From a virus: a DNA stretch of 26,229 nt. Below the pieces are notes generated by a model. That model worked only from the letters and a program-made list of their open reading frames with translations, had not been told where the DNA came from and ran no database searches. The stretch spans positions 1-26,229 of IMG/VR virus record IMGVR_UViG_3300038786_000076. One strand, written 5' to 3'. The first letter of the stretch is position 1; each line of letters opens with the position of its first letter. Positions 1-4,969 of the stretch are shown here, in pieces. Both the position numbers and the translations under genes were made by a program.

Positions 1-2
1 AT

Positions 3-80
3 CAACCTGTCTTTATAGCAGGTATTACCAGTAAACTAAACCTGAATAATTTAATATTAGCTCTATATGATGACGTTTAA
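3..80 (+). CDS. 3' end of an unidentified protein (partial)
   Basis: The third frame is open from the left edge of the window to a TAA at 78-80 and reads about 25 residues ending in LILALYDDV. The other two forward frames close within the first 33 bases. The piece is too short to assign a family, and no start lies inside the window. The open frame at the edge and the next rightward gene at 249 make the end of an upstream phage gene plausible, but 25 open codons can occur by chance. Confidence 0.25.
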   Translation, partial: QPVFIAGITSKLNLNNLILALYDDV

Positions 81-134
81 GACGCGATAAACAGACTTTT
101 GTGCATGGTTATAGGTTTGGCCGACCTTCAAGGA

Positions 135-207
135 TTGATAATAGGTATCTGATTACTGTTATATAGATTAAAGCTTTGAATGATGTAGTGACCCATCCAT
201 GCACTAC
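135..207 (+). promoter_or_regulatory. Candidate promoter and inverted repeat before the first gene
   Basis: The gap 81-248 has no gene. It holds a weak sigma70-like pair, TTGATA at 135-140 and TTATAT at 159-164 with an 18-base spacer. It also holds an inverted repeat GTAGTG/CACTAC at 185-190 and 202-207 with an 11-base loop. Both lie upstream of the gene at 249, which has a strong AAAGGAG ribosome site. The hairpin has no following T run, so it is not a standard terminator; it could be an operator or a leader hairpin. Confidence 0.3.
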
Positions 208-248
208 GTCTTAGTTGATACTATGGAATTTAATAAAGGAGAAATGCA

Positions 249-665
249 ATGATTAAATTGAGCACAAGTTTGATCTACAAGTCTGGATCAAGCCAAGAAA
301 GAGGAATGATACTTTCTCAAGCAATAGAGGCGGCAAAAGAAATAGGGGAAATAAGTCAGGTTTCTTCGTTTTTAGGAGACCTATTAAAAGGCAATAAGCA
401 GCCAGCAATTATCCTAAACACTGTCGAAGGTGGTACTAGTATTGCTGACTTTACAACTGACCAACTAGACGAATTCAGAGGGAATGCTGATCCTGATTTT
501 ATTAGTTTTATGGATGAAAATTATGGTGATGTGCTTGTTTTGATCAAAAGTAATAATAACGATCCAAAAGATAGAGTTTTACATGTGATGAAATATTCTA
601 CAGACTTTTGCGATTCTGTGGGCGTCTTGGCTGAATTTAACGCCTACCATCACATGAATAGTTAA
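249..665 (+). CDS. Hypothetical protein, 138 aa
   Basis: I do not recognise this protein. It is soluble, mildly acidic, and has no signal peptide or membrane segment. The N-terminal third looks helical (SQAIEAAKEIGEI), followed by a strand-like segment (PAIILNTVEG) and a second one (GDVLVLIKSN). The ATG at 249 follows AAAGGAG at a good distance, so the start is well supported. It is the first complete gene of a cluster of unassigned rightward genes upstream of terS, a common location for accessory phage genes. A 24-base repeat shared with 7492-7515 lies 15 bases after its stop. Confidence 0.75.
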   Translation: MIKLSTSLIYKSGSSQERGMILSQAIEAAKEIGEISQVSSFLGDLLKGNKQPAIILNTVEGGTSIADFTTDQLDEFRGNADPDFISFMDENYGDVLVLIKSNNNDPKDRVLHVMKYSTDFCDSVGVLAEFNAYHHMNS

Positions 666-680
666 CACCAATTAAAAGAC

Positions 681-704
681 GCTAATCAATAGTTACAAAC
701 GATT
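681..704 (+). repeat. Dispersed 24-bp repeat, copy 1
   Basis: This segment begins GCTAATCAATAG and ends AAACGATT. It matches 7492-7515 at 20 of 24 positions, with the only differences in four adjacent central bases. Both copies lie 15-20 bases after the stop codon of a gene and at the start of a noncoding stretch. The conserved outer parts with a variable centre suggest a two-part protein-binding or RNA signal; its function is unknown. Confidence 0.55.
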
Positions 705-764
705 GGCGCAATTATTTAGATAGGCTAAGATTTAGGTAAGTTAATTAAACAACTGGAGAATAAA

Positions 765-1010
765 ATGATAATTATCACAAACTACGCAAGCGAGTCTGAG
801 CAGTTCGCGACGTCACTAAGCCATGAGGATTTAACGGATATGTTTAGCAAGGGCGCAAAAGTAAGCGCCGTATATCCTGAGATGGATAGCGACAAACAGA
901 AAGTATCATGGATTGCGGAGCCATCTGCATTGAGAACAATATCAGCATACTGCAAAAAACACGGTCACTTGTTCTTGGCTATAAACTTTGTGCTTAGTAG
1001 ATTCAACTGA
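765..1010 (+). CDS. Hypothetical protein, 81 aa
   Basis: I do not recognise a family. The protein starts with a strand-like MIIITNYASE and ends with a hydrophobic, helix-like stretch (GHLFLAINFVLSRFN) too short and interrupted to call a membrane anchor. The ATG at 765 follows CTGGAGAATAAA, a normal ribosome site. The 17 bases TTAGGTAAGTTAATTAA upstream recur before the next gene, suggesting that the leader regions of these small genes arose by duplication. The stop is followed by a strong hairpin at 1022-1046. Confidence 0.7.
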   Translation: MIIITNYASESEQFATSLSHEDLTDMFSKGAKVSAVYPEMDSDKQKVSWIAEPSALRTISAYCKKHGHLFLAINFVLSRFN

Positions 1011-1021
1011 TTTTATTTGTG

Positions 1022-1046
1022 ATGCCTATATTATTTGTATAGGCAT
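1022..1046 (+). other. Perfect 9-bp intercistronic hairpin
   Basis: ATGCCTATA at 1022-1030 pairs perfectly with TATAGGCAT at 1038-1046 across a 7-base loop. There is no T run after it, so it is not a canonical terminator. It sits between the genes at 765 and 1079 and may stabilise the upstream message or set relative expression. Confidence 0.5.
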
Positions 1047-1051
1047 TAGGT

Positions 1052-1072
1052 AAGTTAATTAATTGAGGAGTA
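1052..1072 (+). repeat. Duplicated ribosome-binding leader, copy 1
   Basis: The 21 bases at 1052-1072, containing AAGTTAATTAATTGAGGAG, are identical to 1257-1277. Each copy carries the GAGGAG Shine-Dalgarno element of the gene that follows (ATG at 1079 and ATG at 1284). A third, partial relative (TTAGGTAAGTTAATTAA) lies at 732-748 before the gene at 765. Confidence 0.7.
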
Positions 1073-1078
1073 GGAAAG

Positions 1079-1267
1079 ATGAATGACATAAGTGTTTACG
1101 CTCAAGCTGTAACTGTAAAAACAGAGGACGGACGCGATACTAGAGAAATACTAAAAGTTGAATCAGTTGGTCATAACTCAAGACGCGTTATGACGGTTGA
1201 TAAAGATATGTCATTTGTATCTTATTGCTTTGGTGAAATTGTAGCTGAGTATAAAGAAGTTAATTAA
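1079..1267 (+). CDS. Hypothetical protein, 62 aa
   Basis: This small soluble protein is not recognised. It appears rich in beta strands (YAQAVTVKT, REILKVESV, RRVMTVDKD, GEIVAEYKEV), which fits a small barrel or sheet fold, but that is only a reading of residue pattern. The ATG at 1079 follows GAGGAGTAGGAAAG. Its last codons and stop overlap the second copy of the 21-base leader repeat that carries the ribosome site of the next gene, so the two genes are likely co-expressed. Confidence 0.7.
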   Translation: MNDISVYAQAVTVKTEDGRDTREILKVESVGHNSRRVMTVDKDMSFVSYCFGEIVAEYKEVN

Positions 1268-1277
1268 TTGAGGAGTA
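1257..1277 (+). repeat. Duplicated ribosome-binding leader, copy 2
   Basis: This is an exact copy of 1052-1072. It overlaps the last codons of the 62-aa gene and supplies GAGGAG, 8 bases before the ATG at 1284. Here the repeat is partly coding (the Val-Asn end of the upstream protein), which shows that the copy is tolerated in translation. Confidence 0.7.
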
Positions 1278-1283
1278 AATATT

Positions 1284-1448
1284 ATGAACATGTGGGCAGC
1301 AATAAATATATTTTTACTTTTAGCAAGTGCGTGCTGTTTTATATCAGCATATAGAAAGACATCTAACAACAAGGCGATCAATTTAGTAATAGCCGGCTTG
1401 TTAATCTGCGCAACCGCAACAGCAAGTGCTTTAATTTATGTAGCATAA
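1284..1448 (+). CDS. Small two-helix membrane protein, 54 aa (holin-like candidate)
   Basis: The frame from ATG 1284 to TAA 1446-1448 encodes 54 residues that form two hydrophobic segments, about residues 4-23 (WAAINIFLLLASACCFISAY) and 31-54, joined by a short basic hinge RKTSNNK. The start is well supported by GAGGAG 8 bases upstream, within the duplicated leader. Two-helix proteins of this size include class II holins, and no other holin or endolysin is visible here. The protein could equally be a membrane-acting accessory or exclusion factor. No family was recognised. Confidence 0.7.
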   Translation: MNMWAAINIFLLLASACCFISAYRKTSNNKAINLVIAGLLICATATASALIYVA

Positions 1449-1461
1449 AAGGAATAAGACA

Positions 1462-2232
1462 ATGAGAAAATTAACACTTGAACAGATGTACAAAATTATC
1501 AACGATGCGCCGATGGATGCCAGATGTTACTTGTTGAAAGAAGCGACTAAACCGGTTTCATATTCAGACATGACAGCGACATCATCAACTATGTGGACTA
1601 GCCTACAGGCATTACAATCAGAAATAAACACCAGAGAAAAAGTGAATGCTATTGTTGAGGCTGTGAATTACTACGCAGACGGTCAATTTAAGTGCGCAGG
1701 GTATGTTGCTGAAGGAATAAATACACAGGCAACAACAACATTTAATAACAAACCAAGTGAGCATCTTTTTAATATTATCTGTAAAAATAACGAATACAAT
1801 CAGTGCATCAAAGAAATGTCTGAAGCCGCTTGGATGAATCAAGACGAACTAGGAGAGCCGCAAAGCTACGAAGCGCACAAACAAGCTGTTAAGGATATGG
1901 AGGAAGATGACAAAGCTGCTGGGTATATATTAACAAGCGGAGATCTGATGTCTCATCTCAGACGGTTTGAAAGCGGAGTTACATTTTACACAAAGAAGAA
2001 TCATGTTGAATACGTTAAAATTAACAAAGCCAGTGACATTGCGCGTTATATCTTCCGGTTATTTACTCTCCAAGAATCGCAAGAAGTAAAGGCGGCAAAA
2101 GAGCGCGAAGAAAAGGCTAAAGCTTTGTTTGAGCTGGCCTGTGATAATTTGTGGGGGCGCTCCAGCGATCAATCAAAAGAGTCATTCTGTAAATTAGTTG
2201 ATGCAGGGGCACAAATTCCAAAAGGATATTAG
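1462..2232 (+). CDS. Hypothetical protein, 256 aa
   Basis: This is the largest gene of the left cluster and I do not recognise it. It is soluble and mostly helical by residue pattern. It has an acidic middle (MEEDDKAAGY), a segment around residues 165-195 that could be a small sheet (GVTFYTKKNHVEYVKI), and a charged helical stretch (VKAAKEREEKAKALFEL) near the C-terminus that could form a coiled coil. The ATG at 1462 follows AAAGGAATAAGACA. A 31-codon gene begins 3 bases after its stop. Its position just before terS fits an accessory or packaging-related role, but nothing in the sequence proves either. Confidence 0.75.
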   Translation: MRKLTLEQMYKIINDAPMDARCYLLKEATKPVSYSDMTATSSTMWTSLQALQSEINTREKVNAIVEAVNYYADGQFKCAGYVAEGINTQATTTFNNKPSEHLFNIICKNNEYNQCIKEMSEAAWMNQDELGEPQSYEAHKQAVKDMEEDDKAAGYILTSGDLMSHLRRFESGVTFYTKKNHVEYVKINKASDIARYIFRLFTLQESQEVKAAKEREEKAKALFELACDNLWGRSSDQSKESFCKLVDAGAQIPKGY

Positions 2233-2234
2233 TA

Positions 2235-2330
2235 ATGATAGCCAGGATATTATCAACGCTAATTTTTATCGGTGGATTTATTTTTATAGGTGCGTTTTTG
2301 TTGCGGTACGGGCTTAATGTGATTGCATAA
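2235..2330 (+). CDS. Tiny single-pass membrane protein, 31 aa
   Basis: ATG 2235 to TAA 2328-2330 encodes 31 residues. Nearly all of the span from residue 4 to 22 is hydrophobic (RILSTLIFIGGFIFIGAFLL), followed by an arginine, so the likely form is one membrane helix. The preceding gene ends 3 bases upstream, and AAAGGA at 2221-2226 can serve as ribosome site. Small single-helix proteins are frequent in phages and rarely annotated. The role is unknown; a partner of the two-helix protein at 1284 in lysis is one possibility. Confidence 0.5.
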   Translation: MIARILSTLIFIGGFIFIGAFLLRYGLNVIA

Positions 2331-2338
2331 TATTAACT

Positions 2339-2363
2339 AAAGGCTGCTTAATTGTAGCCTTTT
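2339..2363 (+). terminator. Hairpin terminator after the left gene cluster
   Basis: AAAGGCT at 2339-2345 pairs with AGCCTTT at 2356-2362 across a 10-base loop, followed by only one more T and then GC. It is a weak intrinsic-terminator shape placed just after the stop at 2330. Its right arm overlaps the -35 region of the next promoter. Confidence 0.45.
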
Positions 2364-2380
2364 GCTATTAAGAGTATAAT
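2352..2380 (+). promoter_or_regulatory. Sigma70-like promoter for the packaging operon
   Basis: TTGTAG at 2352-2357 and a perfect TATAAT at 2375-2380 are separated by 17 bases. The terS start lies 36 bases after the -10 box. The position directly after a terminator-like hairpin and before terS supports a real promoter for terS, terL, portal and MuF. Confidence 0.6.
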
Positions 2381-2415
2381 GGTGTAACGGCAGAGCCAAT
2401 ATGAGAGGTCACAGA

Positions 2416-2880
2416 GTGGCTACAGGAAGACCAACAAAGTATAAAGCTGAATACTGCAAACAGGCAGAGAAGCTATGTGATAAAGGATTCATAGACACTG
2501 ATATAGCAGATTTCTTTGCTGTTGATGTTGCAACTATTAATCGGTGGAAACTCAAATACCCTATATTTTGCGAGTCCCTAAAAAAGGGCAAACGACACTC
2601 TGATAGTAAAGTTGTTGATTCACTTTACAAGCGAGCGCTTGGGTATGAATTCGTGGAAACAAAAGAAGAAAGTGGTGATAGCGGTAAAAAGACAACTATC
2701 ACAACAAGGCAGATGGCAGGGGATACAACTGCACAAATATTCTGGCTTAAAAATAGAGATCCTGAGAATTGGCGCAACAATCCAGAGCCAGCAGATGAAG
2801 GAACAAGCGGCGATCCATTGACGATTAATTTCAATGTTTCCGATCCAGTTGGAAAGGTTAAGGTGGTCAGGGGTGAATGA
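2416..2880 (+). CDS. terS: Terminase small subunit
   Basis: TerS recognises phage DNA and delivers it to the large subunit for packaging. The protein begins VATGRPTKY and carries a helix-turn-helix (about residues 20-45: KGFIDTDIADFFAVDVATINRWK), then a helical region, and ends with the DPENWRNN motif typical of this terminase small-subunit group. I place the start at GTG 2416 because GAGAGG lies 7 bases upstream and because relatives begin close to the ATGRPTKY motif. An in-frame ATG at 2401 has no comparable ribosome site. The product is about 154 residues. It overlaps the start of terL by 8 bases if terL starts at GTG 2873. Confidence 0.88.
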   Translation: MATGRPTKYKAEYCKQAEKLCDKGFIDTDIADFFAVDVATINRWKLKYPIFCESLKKGKRHSDSKVVDSLYKRALGYEFVETKEESGDSGKKTTITTRQMAGDTTAQIFWLKNRDPENWRNNPEPADEGTSGDPLTINFNVSDPVGKVKVVRGE

Positions 2881-4969
2881 TTTACGCCTAAGTGCGCCGC
2901 AGAATATATTCCTAAACGGACTTAATACAAAGTTTAGGGGTTATGTTGGTGGGTTCGGTTGTGTGCATCCAGAAACTAAGATACACACAGAATATGGGCT
3001 TATGCGTATTTGCGATATAGATCGTCCAATGCGCGTTTTAAGCTGGAATGAGAATAGTCAACAATTCCAGCTTTCTTTAACCGGGGGATCGTACCCAAAA
3101 GGAAAGGCGAATCTATTCCGAGTTGTAACGCAGCTAGGAGAATTTGTTGCATCCGAACATCACCGTTCTCTTTGCGCTGACGGTAAGTATCGACAAGTTG
3201 GCTCTCTTTGCGCTGGAGACGTGTTGAATTCATTCTCTCAATCCCAGCTTCAGACCAGCAAGGGACTTTTCCTGAAATCGTTGCCTTTAGGTGATCTGCA
3301 TTGCTCGAAAATACTCGAAGATTTGATGGGTGGTTATGCAGATGCAGCCCGTCAATATGGTCAACAACTTCTTCAGGGCGAAGGCTTCGACCTAGAGATT
3401 TTCCAGCAACAAGGCGATGCTCATAAATCGATCCTGACTTTCGACCATGATAACCATCAGGGCAAGGAGTTGTCACGTAGCCGTCTAAGTCTATTGATCT
3501 CCCACCTTTCCAAGACGAGTTATAAGCGCCTTTTCTCGCGCCCTGTGGAAGCCGAGGTAGATCAAACTTTGCCATCGTCTTCTGCACGTACTTGCTGTTG
3601 TCACCACAAAGCTCTGCAACTTGATGAGACGTGCGAGTTCCATCGCAAAGCACAGCAACAATCTTCTGTCGTTCGTTCATATTCATGCTCCTTATCCGAA
3701 ACCACCATATTATCAACAGAGAGGCTGAATTGCAAGTCGTCTTATTGGGATATGCAGGTTCTTGACACAAACAACTATGTGACCGAAGATGGATGTATTC
3801 ACCACAATAGCGGAAAAACTTTCGTTGGATGCTTGGACTTGATTAACTTCTTCGCAAAACACCCAGGCACAAGGCAGGGGTATTTCGGTCCAACTTATCC
3901 AGCAATAAGGGACATTTTTTACCCGACATTTAGTGAAGCTGCTGAAATGATGGGCTTTAGATGTGACATTAAAGAATCCAACAAAGAGGTTCACTTATAC
4001 AGGGGTCGCAAGTATTACGGCACTGTGATCTGTCGCTCAATGGATAATCCAAAGACAATAATCGGCTTTAAAATCTCAAGGGCTTTGTGTGATGAGTTAG
4101 ACGTACTCGACAAAGTAAAGGCTAGGCAGGCGTGGGATAAAATCATCGCTCGTATGCGACTTGTCATACCTGGTGAGCAAAACTCAATAGGCGTAACAAC
4201 TACACCTGAAGGGTTTAAGTTTGTTTATGAGCAATTCTATAAAAGCCCTACTGCGTCCTATTCAATGGTGCAGGCTTCGACGTATGAAAACGAGATCTAT
4301 TTGCCTCCTGATTACATATCATCTTTGCGTGAAACATACGACGAGAATTTGATTGATGCTTACCTAGATGGTGAGTTTGTTAACTTAACGGGTGGAACGG
4401 TATATAATCAGTATTCAAAATCTAATGAATCATTTGAAACCGTAACCGATAAAGACAATATTTTATATGTAGGAATGGATTTTAACGTTACTCAAATGGC
4501 GGCGTGTGTATTTGTTTATCGTGGTGATATTCCGCACTGTGTTGATGAATTTAGCGGTTTATACGATACCAGCGACATGATAGAAAATATTATAATGCGC
4601 TATCCAGACAAGAAGATAGTCGTTTACCCAGATGCAAGCGGAAAGAATAGAAAATCAAACGCAGCAGATGAAACGGACATACACTTGCTAAAAAGAGCAG
4701 GCTTTAAAGTTAAGGCTAAAGAAGCAAACCCAAGGGTTAAGACTCGCGTTAACTCAGTAAATGCGATGATGAAGAACGCAAAAGGTGAGCATAGGTTATT
4801 TGTCAATAAGATAAAATGCCCGGAAACTCACGACTGCTTAGAGCAGCAGATTTACAATGATATTGGCGAACCAGACAAGAAAGGCGGTAAGGATCATCAA
4901 AATGACGCCTTTGGATATTTCATAGCGTATGAACACGCGATCAAGAAAAAAGTAACGAGGGTTATATAA
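2873..4969 (+). CDS. terL: Terminase large subunit precursor interrupted by an intein
   Basis: TerL is the packaging motor ATPase and headful nuclease. The reading frame is 698 residues from GTG 2873, which has AAGGTGG 6 bases upstream; an in-frame ATG at 2834 lacks a ribosome site. Residues 1-29 end in GGFG, then a 283-residue intein follows, then SGKTFVG resumes. Joining the exteins gives GGFGSGKT, an intact Walker A, and a mature protein of about 415 residues, normal for this family. The C-extein has a Walker B-like ALCDELD, and nuclease-domain acidic residues in YVGMDF, YPDASG and DHQNDAFGY. The stop overlaps the portal start (TAATG). The insert is required to splice out, because it splits the ATP-binding loop. 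An HNH gene runs antisense inside the intein. Confidence 0.95.
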   Translation: MNDLRLSAPQNIFLNGLNTKFRGYVGGFGCVHPETKIHTEYGLMRICDIDRPMRVLSWNENSQQFQLSLTGGSYPKGKANLFRVVTQLGEFVASEHHRSLCADGKYRQVGSLCAGDVLNSFSQSQLQTSKGLFLKSLPLGDLHCSKILEDLMGGYADAARQYGQQLLQGEGFDLEIFQQQGDAHKSILTFDHDNHQGKELSRSRLSLLISHLSKTSYKRLFSRPVEAEVDQTLPSSSARTCCCHHKALQLDETCEFHRKAQQQSSVVRSYSCSLSETTILSTERLNCKSSYWDMQVLDTNNYVTEDGCIHHNSGKTFVGCLDLINFFAKHPGTRQGYFGPTYPAIRDIFYPTFSEAAEMMGFRCDIKESNKEVHLYRGRKYYGTVICRSMDNPKTIIGFKISRALCDELDVLDKVKARQAWDKIIARMRLVIPGEQNSIGVTTTPEGFKFVYEQFYKSPTASYSMVQASTYENEIYLPPDYISSLRETYDENLIDAYLDGEFVNLTGGTVYNQYSKSNESFETVTDKDNILYVGMDFNVTQMAACVFVYRGDIPHCVDEFSGLYDTSDMIENIIMRYPDKKIVVYPDASGKNRKSNAADETDIHLLKRAGFKVKAKEANPRVKTRVNSVNAMMKNAKGEHRLFVNKIKCPETHDCLEQQIYNDIGEPDKKGGKDHQNDAFGYFIAYEHAIKKKVTRVI
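3000..3680 (-). CDS. HNH homing endonuclease encoded antisense inside the TerL intein
   Basis: This 226-residue protein has the layout of phage homing endonucleases. A helix-turn-helix-like region lies at about residues 12-40 (TSHQVAELCGDNSKYVQKTM), a SSWKGG motif at 55-60, and the HNH core at 87-123: EHRLVAGKSLGRSL, then VVDHIDG with H108, then N116 and N120 in NHPSNLRV. The start is ATG 3680, because AAGGAG at 3688-3693 lies 7 bases upstream; an in-frame ATG at 3686 is too close to it, and the upstream frame to 3770 has no ribosome site. The gene lies wholly within the intein, opposite to terL. Codon position 1 of each frame faces position 1 of the other. It probably cuts intein-free terL at the Walker A site to drive homing; this is inferred, not shown. 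Confidence 0.9.
   Translation of the reverse strand: MNERQKIVAVLCDGTRTSHQVAELCGDNSKYVQKTMAKFDLPRLPQGARKGAYNSSWKGGRSIDLDGYVTTPCPDGYHGRKSGSIYEHRLVAGKSLGRSLRPEEVVDHIDGLHLHNHPSNLRVFSSNADHLKATISGKVPCWSEAGIERMNSTRLQRKESQLVDTYRQRKENGDVRMQQILLAALQLGIDSPFLLGTIPRLKKAGIVDYSHSSLKRALDDLYRKYA
3688..3735 (-). promoter_or_regulatory. Shine-Dalgarno and candidate promoter for the antisense HNH gene
   Basis: On the minus strand AAGGAG (3688-3693) lies 7 bases before ATG 3680, a nearly ideal ribosome site in a region that is also sense coding. Further upstream are TTGCAA (3730-3735) and GATAAT (3709-3714) with a short 15-base spacer; shifting the -10 to TAATAT gives a 17-base spacer. The ribosome site is convincing; the promoter is only a candidate. 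Confidence 0.5.

Larger units (their letters stand above)
2960..3808 (+). mobile_element. Intein in the TerL Walker A motif (283 aa)
   Basis: This is a protein-splicing element. It starts at Cys1 (CVHPETKIHT) and ends His-His-Asn, with Ser as the first C-extein residue, as expected for a class 1 intein. Block A is residues 1-13, a block B-like ASEHHRSL lies at about residues 64-71, block F is the stretch MQVLDTNNYVTEDG at 265-278, and block G is GCIHHN. The N-terminal splicing half ends near AGDVL (residue 88) and the C-terminal half begins near residue 250. The roughly 155-residue linker between them shows no LAGLIDADG or HNH motif in the sense frame. Instead, an HNH gene is encoded on the opposite strand across intein residues 14-240. 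The key splicing residues all look present, so the element is probably active. Confidence 0.93.

Noticed and set aside
2834-2872. Start of terL at ATG 2834
   Set aside because: The frame is open from here, but no ribosome site precedes it, while GTG 2873 has AAGGTGG 6 bases upstream and gives the usual short TerL N-terminus.
3681-3770. Longer HNH protein starting at 3770 on the minus strand
   Set aside because: The extra 30 residues have no HNH-family features and no ribosome site; AAGGAG at 3688-3693 clearly serves ATG 3680.
3713-3994. Second minus-strand open frame overlapping the intein C-terminus
   Set aside because: It crosses the intein-extein boundary, has no recognised motif or ribosome site, and is a shadow of the terL frame.
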